Shown one piece after another: positions 16,961 through 25,852 of a stretch of 64,000 nucleotides of DNA. This DNA is from Micromonospora cremea (GTDB lineage Bacteria; Actinomycetota; Actinomycetes; Mycobacteriales; Micromonosporaceae): contig NZ_FSQT01000002.1 of NCBI RefSeq assembly GCF_900143515.1, positions 1,055,501 through 1,119,500 of the forward strand, given 5' to 3'. The notes under the pieces were generated by a model. That model was not told where the DNA came from and searched no databases. It saw only the letters and a program-made list of their open reading frames with translations. Made by a program: the position numbers and the translations under genes. Each line of letters opens with the position of its first letter. The stretch's first letter is position 1.

Positions 16961-17115
16961 CGGGCACTGTCCCGCTCGCCGGTGGTGCACCGGCGAAAGC
17001 CGGCGGTTCGCCGGCAGCCCGAACTCCCGGTGGTTCACCGGCCGGGCAACACCCTTTCAGGGGCGGCGGTTCGCCGCCCCTGAAGTGCATCCGGGGCCCG
17101 GTTCGCCGGGCCCCG
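16960..17115. repeat. cluster of six short perfect hairpins
   Basis: Consecutive inverted repeats begin at the last base of the upstream stop codon: 16960-16975 (stem 5), 16977-16995 (stem 8, loop GTG), 16999-17015 (stem 7, loop GTT), 17027-17041 (stem 6, loop GTT), 17056-17084 (stem 13, loop GTT) and 17092-17115 (stem 10, loop TTCG). Four contain a GGTT(C)(G/A)CC core, and the second contains GGTGCACC. A competing hairpin CCGGC-GAAA-GCCGG spans 16990-17003. It probably terminates the upstream transcript, but one hairpin would suffice for that. Confidence 0.8.
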
Positions 17116-17303
17116 AGGCGTTTCCAGGGCCCGGCCGGCCGCCCACGCAACGAATCGCAGCAGCAGACCGGCCATACGCAACGAATGTTCGGTCTGCGCA
17201 AGCCTCGGTGGTGGTTCCTGCCGCTCACGCCGCATAACGTTGAGCAACGGCGCCAGCCCGTGGGCCACGGTGGCCGGGCGCGCCCGACCCTGGGAGCACC
17301 ACA
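17116..17303 (+). other. leader region upstream of the dimethylargininase-like gene
   Basis: After the hairpin cluster this stretch carries CGCAACGAAT twice (about 17146 and 17176) and a GGGAG ribosome site before ATG 17304. It must hold the promoter of the 17304-19339 operon, but I see no convincing -35/-10 pair. No gene is apparent. Confidence 0.4.
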
Positions 17304-18125
17304 ATGACGATGGACGCCACCAGCCAGCGCCTGTTGATGTGCCGGCCGACGTACTTCGCCGTCGACTACGCGATCAACCCCTGGATGGACCCGAGTGCGC
17401 CGGTCGACGCCGCGCTGGCCGTCCGGCAGTGGGAGCAGCTGCGCCAGACGTACCGCGACCTGGGCCACACCGTCGAGGAGATCACTCCGGTGCCCGGCCT
17501 GCCCGACATGGTCTTCGCCGCCAACGGCGGCACCGTGATCGACGGCAAGGCGATGGCCGTGCAGTTCCGCGACCCGCAGCGCGCCGACGAGGCGCCGGCC
17601 TACCGGGCCTGGTTCGAGGCCGCCGGCTTCGAGATGTACGACCCGAAGCACGTCAACGAGGGCGAGGGTGACGTCCTGCTGGCCGGCGACCACCTGCTGG
17701 CCGGCACCGGCTTCCGCACCGCGCACGCCTCGCACACCCAGTTGCAGGAGGTCTTCGGCTACCCGGTGATCACCATGCAGCTGGTCGACCCGCGCTTCTA
17801 CCACCTGGACACCGCGCTGACCGTGCTCGACGAGCGGACCGTGGCGTACCTGCCCGAGGCGTTCTCCCCCGGCAGCCAGGCCGTGCTGCGCCGGCTCTTC
17901 CCCGACGCCGTGCACGCCACCATGGCCGACGCCGAGGTGCTGGGACTGAACGCGGTCAGCGACGGGCGGCACGTGGTGCTGCCCGCGCAGGCCACCGACC
18001 TGGCCGCCAAGCTGCGCGACCGGGGCTACGAGACCATCGGTGTCGACCTGTCCGAGCTGCGTAAGGCCGGCGGCGGACCGAAGTGTTGCACGCTGCGACT
18101 CCGTCAGGGAAAGGCAAGCAAGTGA
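17304..18125 (+). CDS. dimethylargininase / amidinotransferase-superfamily hydrolase
   Basis: A 273-residue penteins-fold enzyme of the arginine-modifying superfamily. Substrate-binding residues sit in LPDMVFAANGG (67-77). The catalytic histidine is H167 in FYHLDTAL, with D169 beside it. The nucleophile is C261 in GGGPKCC near the C-terminus. It would hydrolyse a methylated arginine, or arginine itself, releasing citrulline or ornithine-type products. It is coupled by a GTGA overlap to ornithine aminotransferase, which favours a place in arginine degradation and makes simple methylarginine scavenging less certain. The start has GGGAG nine bases upstream. Confidence 0.85.
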   Translation: MTMDATSQRLLMCRPTYFAVDYAINPWMDPSAPVDAALAVRQWEQLRQTYRDLGHTVEEITPVPGLPDMVFAANGGTVIDGKAMAVQFRDPQRADEAPAYRAWFEAAGFEMYDPKHVNEGEGDVLLAGDHLLAGTGFRTAHASHTQLQEVFGYPVITMQLVDPRFYHLDTALTVLDERTVAYLPEAFSPGSQAVLRRLFPDAVHATMADAEVLGLNAVSDGRHVVLPAQATDLAAKLRDRGYETIGVDLSELRKAGGGPKCCTLRLRQGKASK

Positions 18126-19339
18126 TCGTGGATGACATCCTGCGGACGCCGGGAGCGGTCCGGGACGCCGAGCGCTGGACGGCGCACAACTACCACCCGC
18201 TGCCGGTAGTGATCTCGTCGGCGGAGGGCTCCTGGCTCACCGACGTGGACGGCCGGCGCTACCTGGACTGCCTGGCCGGCTACTCCGCGCTCAACTTCGG
18301 CCACCGGCACCCGCAGCTGATCGCCGCCGCGCACGCGCAGCTGGACCGGCTGACGCTGACCAGCCGGGCGTTCATCCACGACCAGTTCGCCGACTTCTGT
18401 CGGGAGCTGGCCGAGCTGTGCGGCAAGGACCTGGTGCTGCCGATGAACACCGGCGCCGAGGCGGTCGAGACCGGGATCAAGGTGGCCCGCAAGTGGGGCT
18501 ACCAGGTCAAGGGCGTGGCCGCCGACCAGGCCAACATCGTGGTGGCCGAGGGCAACTTCCACGGCCGGACCACCACCATCGTGAGCTTCTCCACCGACGA
18601 GGACGCCCGCGCCGACTTCGGGCCGTACACCCCGGGCTTCACCGTGGTCCCGTACGGCGATCTGGAGGCGCTGGCCGCCGCGATCGACGAGAACACCGTG
18701 GCCGTGCTGCTGGAGCCGATCCAGGGCGAGCAGGGCGTGGTGGTGCCGCCGGAGGGCTACCTGCCGGGTGTGCGCCAGGTGTGCACCGAGCGCAACGTGC
18801 TCTTCATCGCCGACGAGATCCAGTCCGGCCTGGGGCGTACCGGTGCGACCTTCGCCTGTGACCACGAGGGCGTCGTACCGGACATGTACCTGCTGGGCAA
18901 GGCGCTCGGCGGCGGCATCGTGCCGGTCTCCGCGGTGGCCGCGAACGCCGACGTGCTCGGCGTGCTCAAGCCCGGCCAGCACGGCTCCACCTTCGGTGGC
19001 AACCCGCTGGCCTGCGCGGTGGCGATCGAAGTGGTCCGGCTGCTGGCCACCGGCGAGTTCCAGCGCCGCTCGGCCGAGCTGGGCGAGCGGCTGCGGGCCG
19101 GCCTGGAGGGGCTGGTCGGCAAGGGCCTCGTCGCGGTACGCGTCCGCGGTCTCTGGGCCGGTCTGGACATCGACCCGGCGCTGATGAGCGGGCGGGAGGC
19201 GTGTGAGCGGCTCGCCGAGCGCGGCGTGCTCGCCAAGGACACCCACGGCTCCACCATCCGTCTCGCCCCGCCGCTGGTGATCACCGAAGAGGAGATCGAC
19301 CTCGCGGTGGCCCAACTCGCAGCCGTACTCACCGCCTAA
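18122..19339 (+). CDS. rocD: ornithine aminotransferase
   Basis: A 405-residue class-III PLP aminotransferase converting ornithine and 2-oxoglutarate to glutamate semialdehyde and glutamate. Seen: NYHPLPVVIS near the start, TGAEAVETGIK (110-120), the HGR loop (148-150), DEIQSGLGRTG (231-241) with the PLP aspartate, and K260 in LLGKALGGG forming the Schiff base. Length and blocks match RocD. GTG 18122 overlaps the stop of the preceding hydrolase by four bases (GTGA), giving translational coupling. A 23-bp palindrome follows before the convergent FHA gene. Confidence 0.93.
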   Translation: MIVDDILRTPGAVRDAERWTAHNYHPLPVVISSAEGSWLTDVDGRRYLDCLAGYSALNFGHRHPQLIAAAHAQLDRLTLTSRAFIHDQFADFCRELAELCGKDLVLPMNTGAEAVETGIKVARKWGYQVKGVAADQANIVVAEGNFHGRTTTIVSFSTDEDARADFGPYTPGFTVVPYGDLEALAAAIDENTVAVLLEPIQGEQGVVVPPEGYLPGVRQVCTERNVLFIADEIQSGLGRTGATFACDHEGVVPDMYLLGKALGGGIVPVSAVAANADVLGVLKPGQHGSTFGGNPLACAVAIEVVRLLATGEFQRRSAELGERLRAGLEGLVGKGLVAVRVRGLWAGLDIDPALMSGREACERLAERGVLAKDTHGSTIRLAPPLVITEEEIDLAVAQLAAVLTA

Positions 19340-19379
19340 ACCACCCCGCCCCCGTCCCCGTCCCCTACCCCCTGCCCCC

Positions 19380-19441
19380 GTTGATCTAGGGCATATCGTC
19401 GCGGTTGTAGATCAATCAGCGACGATATGCCCTAGATCGAC
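19380..19441. repeat. TTGATCTAGGGC-type long palindrome, copy 1
   Basis: Arms 19380-19402 and 19419-19441 pair over 23 bp with one T-G wobble, with a 16-base loop. The core GATCTAGGGC(A/T)TATCGTCG recurs at 46717-46774. It is AT-richer than its surroundings and lies between two convergent genes, so it can act as a bidirectional terminator. The shared sequence, not just the fold, points to a dispersed repeat family. Confidence 0.85.
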
Positions 19442-19487
19442 AAGGCGGGGGGCGGGCGCGGCGCGGGCGCGGGGCGCGCGCGGGGGG

Positions 19488-20639
19488 TTAGGCGCGGGGT
19501 AGGCGCATCGCCATGGTGGGGGCTTCGGCCATCACTGAGGTGGGGGTGAAGGGGGCGCCGGTGGGCAGTTCCTCGGCCCGGCCGATCTGCACCCCGGGGT
19601 AGAGCTCCACCATGTCGCCCTCACCCAGCACGCGGGACTGCTGCGGGGCCAGGGCGACGCGGGCCGCCTCGGCCATCGAGCCTGCCGGTCGGATGCCGGA
19701 GCCGTTGGTGCTGACGTCGGTCACGATGACCTCGCCGACCCGCAGCTCGAAGCGGACGTGGCCACGGCTGATCCACCGTCGGGCCTCGTCGTTGAGCCAC
19801 TGCCCGAGCATGATCCCGCCGTCCTGCTCCGGGGCCCGGCCGGCGACCACCGGCTGCTCCTCGCTGAGCACGAACCGCCGCCGGACCAGACCACCGACGC
19901 GTACCGCGAGCACCTCCGTACGCGGCCGGGGGCCGCCGTCGCCGAGCCGTACGCCGTGCCGGGGGCAGGTCGGTACGCCACCGCGCAGCGCGGGCGGCGG
20001 CTGCCCGGCCGGGCTGCGCTCCACCCGGGCAAGGTCGGCGAACGCGCCGCCTCCACCACCGCCACCGAAGAGCGCGCAGCCTGGCTCGGGGCAGCGCCAC
20101 TGGCGGGCCAGCAGCTTCGCCCCGGTCGGCGAGCGGGTGCCGGTTACCGGCGAGTGCCCGCCGCCGACGTGTGCGATGAACGCCGGTCCGCCGGCGCCGG
20201 GCACCGGGGCGAGCAACCGACCGGGCTGCTCGACCAGCCACGGGAACCGCCCGCGCAGCCCGTCGAAGCGGACCCGGCTGAGCACCGGCAGCCCGAGCAG
20301 GTCGGCGACCTCCAGCATCCGGTCGCCCGGGTTGTCGAGCACCTCGACGAGCCCGTCGTCGGCCCAGCGGCGGACCACCATCCGCTCGTTGGAGGTGAGG
20401 TCGGCGTCGGAGAGCAGTGCCCGGTGCACCACCGCGTACACCTGGACGCTGTCCTCCTCGAGCTCACGGGAGAGCGCGTCGATGACCATGCCGAGCCGCA
20501 GCAGGCTGGCCGGCCGGCCGCCGTCGAGGTCCTGGTAGCGGATCACTTCGGCCAGGTCGAGGACCGCACGGGCCAGCGACGGGTCCGTGCAGACCCGGCC
20601 CTCGATGGCGTCCAGCACCTTGCTGATCTCGAACCTCAT
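19488..20639 (-). CDS. FHA-domain protein with zinc-ribbon-like middle region
   Basis: A 383-residue soluble protein. Residues 1-150 are a helical region I do not recognise (starts MRFEISKVLDAIEGRV). A middle section holds cysteine pairs (CPEPGC and CPRHG, about 183-230) separated by a Gly-rich run, and could bind zinc. The C-terminal part is a forkhead-associated fold with WISRGHVRFELRVGEVIVTDVSTNGSGI (about 290-318), which binds phosphothreonine peptides. A role in Ser/Thr-kinase signalling is likely from the family. It overlaps the pterin dehydratase gene by four bases (ATGA), a coupling with no obvious biochemical logic. Confidence 0.75.
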   Translation of the reverse strand: MRFEISKVLDAIEGRVCTDPSLARAVLDLAEVIRYQDLDGGRPASLLRLGMVIDALSRELEEDSVQVYAVVHRALLSDADLTSNERMVVRRWADDGLVEVLDNPGDRMLEVADLLGLPVLSRVRFDGLRGRFPWLVEQPGRLLAPVPGAGGPAFIAHVGGGHSPVTGTRSPTGAKLLARQWRCPEPGCALFGGGGGGGAFADLARVERSPAGQPPPALRGGVPTCPRHGVRLGDGGPRPRTEVLAVRVGGLVRRRFVLSEEQPVVAGRAPEQDGGIMLGQWLNDEARRWISRGHVRFELRVGEVIVTDVSTNGSGIRPAGSMAEAARVALAPQQSRVLGEGDMVELYPGVQIGRAEELPTGAPFTPTSVMAEAPTMAMRLPRA

Positions 20640-20929
20640 CGGGCACTCCGGATGATCTCGTCGATCCGGCGGGCGAGGTCGATGTCGCGGTGGGTGACCC
20701 CGCCGGCCGAGTGGGTGACGCAGCGGAAGGTCAGCGTGCGCCAGCGAATGTCGATGTCGGGGTGGTGGTCCAGTTCCTCGGCCGCTCCGGCCACCCGGTC
20801 GACCACCGCGATGGCCGCCGGGAAGCTGGGCAGCTCCACCGTGCGGGTGATCCCGGTGCCGTCGCCCGACCAGCCCGTCAGCCCGCCCAGGTCGTCTCGC
20901 ACCGCTTCCGCGGTGAGCAGGTCTGCCAT
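20636..20929 (-). CDS. pterin-4a-carbinolamine dehydratase
   Basis: A 97-residue member of the PCD/DCoH family. The active-site signature is clear: EELDHHPDIDIRWRTLTFRC (about 51-70) followed by HSAGGVTHRDIDLARRID (about 72-89), giving the three conserved histidines. It dehydrates 4a-hydroxytetrahydrobiopterin produced by aromatic amino acid hydroxylases, although bacteria also carry copies without such hydroxylases. ATG 20929 has TAGGGT six bases upstream (leaderless). It is co-transcribed with the FHA gene. Confidence 0.92.
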   Translation of the reverse strand: MADLLTAEAVRDDLGGLTGWSGDGTGITRTVELPSFPAAIAVVDRVAGAAEELDHHPDIDIRWRTLTFRCVTHSAGGVTHRDIDLARRIDEIIRSAR

Positions 20930-20935
20930 GCGGCG

Positions 20936-20941
20936 ACCCTA
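20936..20941 (-). promoter_or_regulatory. -10 element of a leaderless promoter (PCD-FHA operon)
   Basis: TAGGGT on the minus strand, six bases before ATG 20929. Confidence 0.55.
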
Positions 20942-21005
20942 CCGGGAGCGGCGAGCGGCAGCGACCAGCGGTGGCGGGGTGTCGGCCGGCCCGGGCACGG
21001 CGAAA

Positions 21006-21035
21006 CGGGGGCGGTGCCCTACGGCACCGCCCCCG
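21006..21035. terminator. hairpin terminator after the desaturase
   Basis: A perfect 13-bp stem (CGGGGGCGGTGCC with its complement) and loop CTAC lie 37 bases beyond the desaturase stop codon. Confidence 0.8.
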
Positions 21036-21071
21036 CCACGTACGTGCTCAGCCGCGCCGCGGCCCCAGTGC

Positions 21072-22124
21072 TCAGCCGCGCAGCGGCTGCCCCACCTCGT
21101 GCAGGTGGCCGAGGGCCTGCCGGTACGACTCGACCAGCCCGGTCTCGGCGTACGGGATGCCCTGCTCGACGCAGTAGGCGCGGACGATCGGCTGTGCCCG
21201 GCGCAGGTTGGCCCGGGGCATGTTCGGGAACAGGTGGTGCTCGATCTGGTAGTTGAGCCCACCGAGCGCGGTGTCCACCAACCGGCTGCCCCGCACGTTG
21301 CGGGAGGTCAGCACCTGCTTGCGCAGGAAGTCCAGCTCGTCCTCAGCGGTCGGCATCGGCATGCCCTTGTGGTTCGGCGCGAACGCGCAGCCCATGTAGA
21401 GGCCCCACAGCGCCTGGTGCACGGCGGCGAAGAGTAGCGCCTTTCCCGGCGACATGACCGCCAGCAGCAGCGCGACGTAACCGGCGGTGTGCGCGAGGAG
21501 CAGGCCCGCCTCGACCGCCCGGTGCCGCATCGGGGTGGTGTACCGGCCGTCCGGTCCCCGGCCGACGATCGCGCGGATGCTCGCCACGTGCAGGCTCAGC
21601 CCTTCGAGCAGCAGCATCGGGAAGAAGAAGTATGCCTGCCGCTTGGCCATCCAGCGGCCGAACCCGCGGGTCTCCAGCGCCTGCTCCGGCGTCCACACCA
21701 GGGCCCCCGCGCCGACGTCCGGGTCCTCATCCTCGTGGTTCGGGTTGGCGTGGTGCCGGTTGTGCTTGTCGACCCACCAGCCGTAGCTGATCCCCACCGC
21801 CACGTTGCCGGCGAACAGCCCCACCAGCTCGCTGGGACCGCGTCGACGGAACATCTGGCGGTGCCCGGCGTCGTGACCGAGGAACGCGACCTGGGTCGTG
21901 GCCACCGCCATCACGGCCGCGAGCGGCAGCTGCCACCAGGAGTCACCGACGAGGAACACGGCGACCCAGCCGGCCACGAAGGCACCGAGGGTGAGCAGGA
22001 TGCGGGCGACGTACCAGCCGGGACGCCGCTCCAGCAGACCCGCCTGGCTGATCCGCCGGGACAGCTGTGCGTAGTCACTGCCTCGCCGTCGTACCGGCGG
22101 TTCTGCCACCGCTCCGAGCGCCAT
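21072..22124 (-). CDS. membrane fatty-acid desaturase
   Basis: A 350-residue di-iron acyl desaturase. The histidine boxes are HDAGH (84-88), HNRHH (121-125) and QIEHH (293-297); the last, with Q in place of the first H, is typical of front-end/DesA3-like desaturases. Four hydrophobic segments flank them (about 40-60, 65-82, 165-185, 205-240). It introduces a double bond into membrane acyl chains using ferredoxin-type electrons, tuning membrane fluidity. MALGAV at 22124 follows GGGAGC; the frame to 22217 adds an unrelated extension. Upstream, GGGTTGCTTTGAGTAACCC (about 22192-22210) is a short inverted repeat that might be an operator. Confidence 0.9.
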   Translation of the reverse strand: MALGAVAEPPVRRRGSDYAQLSRRISQAGLLERRPGWYVARILLTLGAFVAGWVAVFLVGDSWWQLPLAAVMAVATTQVAFLGHDAGHRQMFRRRGPSELVGLFAGNVAVGISYGWWVDKHNRHHANPNHEDEDPDVGAGALVWTPEQALETRGFGRWMAKRQAYFFFPMLLLEGLSLHVASIRAIVGRGPDGRYTTPMRHRAVEAGLLLAHTAGYVALLLAVMSPGKALLFAAVHQALWGLYMGCAFAPNHKGMPMPTAEDELDFLRKQVLTSRNVRGSRLVDTALGGLNYQIEHHLFPNMPRANLRRAQPIVRAYCVEQGIPYAETGLVESYRQALGHLHEVGQPLRG

Positions 22125-22264
22125 GGGCTGCTCCCGTTCCCGCTCACGCCCGTACCGGGGTGGCCCGGGCTCACTGGCAAGTCTCCCGGTATGGGTTGCT
22201 TTGAGTAACCCTGACAACCCCCGAATGGGGGGTAGGGCGGGCCCTACCCTCCCGCCAGATTTCC

Positions 22265-25200
22265 TCAGCCCAGCCGGGCCACCACGTCGCGCAGCCGGGC
22301 CAGATCACGCCGTCGCCGCTCGTAGCTCGCGGCGAGCCCGATCAACGCCAGCCCGCCGGCGCCCAGGTAGATCCACCGGGGCAGCAGGTCCCAGCCACGG
22401 GCCAACTCGTGCAGCGCCAGCACCGCCAGCACGCCGCCGCCGAGCAGCACCGGGGCCTGCCAGCGGCGGGTGGCGCCGGCCAGCACCGCGCCCAGCGCCG
22501 CCGCGCCGAGAAGCAGCCGCCGCCACGGCTGCGGGTCCGGCCCGGCCAGCACCGACACCAGGCTCGGCAGCAACGCCGCGACCAGCCCCGGACCGAGCGC
22601 GGGCCAGCTGGTCAGACCGGGCCGGGTGCGCAGTGCCAGCAGCCCCGCGCCGAGGGCGAGCGCCGCAGCCGGCAGGGTGTACGCCTCCAGCACGGTCACC
22701 CCGCCGGCTGCCAGCAGCACCCACGCCCCGAGCAGCTCGCTGCCGCCGGCGATGGCGGCGAACGACCACCGCCGGGCGACCGGCTCACCCCGGCGCAGCA
22801 GCCGCAGCGCGACGGCGACACCCCAGAGCACGCAGACGGTCGCGATGTGCCGCGCCACCTCGACGGCGAGCACTACCGCCACCAGCGCCACCGCCTGCGC
22901 GGCAGCGTCCAGCACCCGCCCGACCAGGACTCGCGCCGACGAACTCCCGCGGGTCGCCTCGGGTGGGCTGGTCGCGGCGGCGATCGCCAGGACCAGCGCG
23001 GCCACCGCCAACAGCGGGTACGCCGCCGCCCGGAGCGGCAGCCCTCCGGCGAGCGGGGCGGTCACCGCCAGCGCCGACGCCGCCCCTACCGCGGCGAGGC
23101 AACCGGTGACACGCACCTCGGCGTTCCGCGCTCCGACGGCGACGACCACCGCCGCCACCAGCACGACGCTCTCGGCGGCGAGGGTGCCGGCCCGGGTGGC
23201 CAGCAGCCCCACCACGCCGGCGGCGGCCAGCACCACCCCCACCGGCACGGCGATCGACGCGAGAGCCGGGCGGGGCACGGCCAGAGCGGCGAGCAGCAGC
23301 GCGGCAACCCCGGCGAGCAGGACGGCGGCCGGCAGCACCGGCCAGGGCGCGCCGACCGCGACGAGCAGCACCGGCAGCGCGGCCGCGCCGAACGGCAGCG
23401 CGCGCAGCAGCGGCGGGCGGACCCCCCGAGCCGCCAGCACGGCGGCCACCGCCAGCACGACCAGCGCCAGCCCGGCGGGCAGCGCCGTCGGGTCGGCGAC
23501 GACCGTGGGAACTCCCGACCAGACCGGACCCCGGCTGCCGTACGGCGCGGTGAGCGCGGTCAGCAGCGCCGGTAGCGCGGCCAGCACCGCGACCGCCGTC
23601 AGCACGACGCCGGCCACCGCCAGCAGAGCCTCCCGACCGGTCACCGGCGACCCCGCCGGACTGCTCGACCCGGCCGGCTCGTGGTCGCCGGCTGTCGGCA
23701 CCGCCGTGGTGACCTGCTCCCGCGATCCGTCCGGTTGATCGCCGGTCCCCGGCAGGTCCCACCGGGCGACGAGCGCGACGCCCAGCGCCGCCAGCGCGGC
23801 GTACGGCGCGAGCGGCTCGTTACCCGCCACGACCAGCGGCGCCAGGCCGGGCACGCTCACCGCGACAACGGCGCCGCTCACCGCGTACCCGGTCAGCTCC
23901 ACCCGGTGGCGACGCGTCGCGAGCAGCGCGACCAGCGGCAGCGCGGCGGCGGCCAGCGCGGCCCGTGCCTGCCACCAGGGCGGCGCGCCCGCGGTGAACA
24001 GCGCCAGCGCGGCGACCCCGGGCAGCGCGACCTGCGCGACCAGCAGACCCGTGCCGGCCACCCGCCGGTACGACCCGGCGGCCCGGCGCACGGCGAGCGC
24101 CAGGCCGAGCACGGTGATCGTCCCGAGCGCCACCAGGGCACCGGCCGGAGCGGCCAGGGCCACCAGCAGGCCGTGCCCGAGCAGGACGGCGCCGCCGAGC
24201 GCCCCGGTGAGCAGCGTGGTCGGCCGAAGGGCCGGTCGGGCCAGCACCGCGAGCAGCAGCACAGCCCCGCCGACCAGGTCCACGGCCACCACGGCCGGCC
24301 AGGCGGCCGTCCAGCCGGCGGGCAGGGCGAGCAGCACGGCCACCGCGCCGGCCGTGGCGAACGGCACCCGCGCGCCCCGGGGCAGCAGCAGGGCCGTCGC
24401 GCCGAGCGCCAACACCAGAGCGGGTGCCACCTGCCAGCCCCAGTCCAGCTCCGACCCCGTCCCGGCACCCTGCCACGGCGGCAGCGACCGGCCGGCGGCG
24501 GCGACCGCCAGCCCGCCGGTGATCAGCACCGCGATCTGCACCGTGCCGGCCGCGATCAACAGCGCCCCGGCGCGTGGGCCGGTCCGCCAGCCGACCGGCA
24601 GCAGCCCTATCGCGCCGGCCAGCCCGAGGGCCACCGTGGCCGCCGCGAGCAGCAGCAACGACGGCCGCAGCTCGGCCATCGGGCGCAGCAGCGCGACAGC
24701 GAGCACCGGCACCAGCAAGCCGGCGGCCACCGCCCGCAGCACGCGTCCCCCGACCAGCCCGGCCGCGCCGAGCCCGGTCAGCGCGACCAGCACCAGCGGC
24801 ACCCCGGCCAGCAGCGGTGAATCGGCCGCCCGGCCGAGCAGCAGGGGCACCAGGGCGCACCCAGCGGCACCGACCAACGCGGCGACGTGCCCGACCCCGG
24901 CCAGCACCCGGCCGGCCAGATTGGGGCGCCCTCTCCCGTTTTTCAGCCCGGCCAGCACGGCCAGGTCCAGCAGCGCCACCCCGAGCAGGACCAGCGCCCA
25001 GCCACCCGCACCCGGCCGCGCCTCCACGGCGAGCATCGGCAGCACCGGCTGGGCGGCCAGCAGCGCGGCGAACCAGGGCCCGGTCAACCGGCTCCACCGG
25101 GCGTACGCCGTGGCGACCGCCGCGCTGGCCCCCCCGACCAGCGCGGCGTACCTGCTGCCCGGCCAGCCGGCCACACCAGCCAGGTCCACCGACCAGGCCG

Positions 25201-25804
25201 CGTAGCCGTCCAGCACCACCAGCAGCAGCCCCACCGCGGCGAACGTCTCCGCCGTGCCACGCAACCCCCGGCGGACCGCCAGCAACGGGACGGCCAGGGC
25301 GAGCGCGGTGACCGCCGCCAGGATCAGCGCCCGTCCACCGACCCCCACCGCCGCCCAGGCCACCGCGGTGAAGACCACCGCCGCGGTGCCCAGCAGCAGT
25401 CCACCGAGGACGAAGAGCAGGCCCTGAACCGTCCGGGTCGACGTCTCCGCCGCGCCCGGCGCCGAGGCCCCCGCAGCGGCCGGCATTCCCGGCCCGTCGA
25501 CCACCCCCGAGCCGCTGGGCGTTCCGGTGAACGACGCCGGGCGCGCCGTGACGGACGCCGCCAACCCGGCGCGAACGACCGCGGCCAACTCGTCCCGCCG
25601 CCGGGAACTGGCCGCCAGCCGCCCGGCCAGCTCGGCGTACGTCCGGCAGGCCCGTTCCACCTCCGGTCCGAGCCGCGCGACCTCCCGGCCCAGCCGGACC
25701 ACCTCGGCAGCGATCGGGTCAGGCGGACGGCGGCAGCCGCCGCAACCGGCGCTCAGGTCGGCCGGGGCGCCGCAGGCGGGGCAGGGATAGCCGGTGTCGT
25801 CCAC
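22265..25804 (-). CDS. giant multi-spanning membrane protein (SCO7613 C-terminal-domain type)
   Basis: A 1179-residue protein. The N-terminus is a zinc ribbon (CPACGAPADLSAGCGGC, 8-24), followed by a helical region (about 30-80). From about 125 to the end there is an almost continuous run of Leu/Ala/Val/Gly helices, probably thirty or more membrane spans, with a short basic tail (SYERRRRDLARLRD). The architecture matches what is called 'SCO7613 C-terminal domain-containing membrane protein' in actinobacteria, a family of unknown function. GTG 25804 has CAGAAT six bases upstream. Composition is strongly Ala/Leu/Gly-biased, so the opposite strand shows long spurious frames. Confidence 0.75.
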   Translation of the reverse strand: MDDTGYPCPACGAPADLSAGCGGCRRPPDPIAAEVVRLGREVARLGPEVERACRTYAELAGRLAASSRRRDELAAVVRAGLAASVTARPASFTGTPSGSGVVDGPGMPAAAGASAPGAAETSTRTVQGLLFVLGGLLLGTAAVVFTAVAWAAVGVGGRALILAAVTALALAVPLLAVRRGLRGTAETFAAVGLLLVVLDGYAAWSVDLAGVAGWPGSRYAALVGGASAAVATAYARWSRLTGPWFAALLAAQPVLPMLAVEARPGAGGWALVLLGVALLDLAVLAGLKNGRGRPNLAGRVLAGVGHVAALVGAAGCALVPLLLGRAADSPLLAGVPLVLVALTGLGAAGLVGGRVLRAVAAGLLVPVLAVALLRPMAELRPSLLLLAAATVALGLAGAIGLLPVGWRTGPRAGALLIAAGTVQIAVLITGGLAVAAAGRSLPPWQGAGTGSELDWGWQVAPALVLALGATALLLPRGARVPFATAGAVAVLLALPAGWTAAWPAVVAVDLVGGAVLLLAVLARPALRPTTLLTGALGGAVLLGHGLLVALAAPAGALVALGTITVLGLALAVRRAAGSYRRVAGTGLLVAQVALPGVAALALFTAGAPPWWQARAALAAAALPLVALLATRRHRVELTGYAVSGAVVAVSVPGLAPLVVAGNEPLAPYAALAALGVALVARWDLPGTGDQPDGSREQVTTAVPTAGDHEPAGSSSPAGSPVTGREALLAVAGVVLTAVAVLAALPALLTALTAPYGSRGPVWSGVPTVVADPTALPAGLALVVLAVAAVLAARGVRPPLLRALPFGAAALPVLLVAVGAPWPVLPAAVLLAGVAALLLAALAVPRPALASIAVPVGVVLAAAGVVGLLATRAGTLAAESVVLVAAVVVAVGARNAEVRVTGCLAAVGAASALAVTAPLAGGLPLRAAAYPLLAVAALVLAIAAATSPPEATRGSSSARVLVGRVLDAAAQAVALVAVVLAVEVARHIATVCVLWGVAVALRLLRRGEPVARRWSFAAIAGGSELLGAWVLLAAGGVTVLEAYTLPAAALALGAGLLALRTRPGLTSWPALGPGLVAALLPSLVSVLAGPDPQPWRRLLLGAAALGAVLAGATRRWQAPVLLGGGVLAVLALHELARGWDLLPRWIYLGAGGLALIGLAASYERRRRDLARLRDVVARLG

Positions 25805-25852
25805 GCGGTCATTCTGGAAGCCCCAGCGGGGCGCGGCCCAGAGTGCGCGTAC

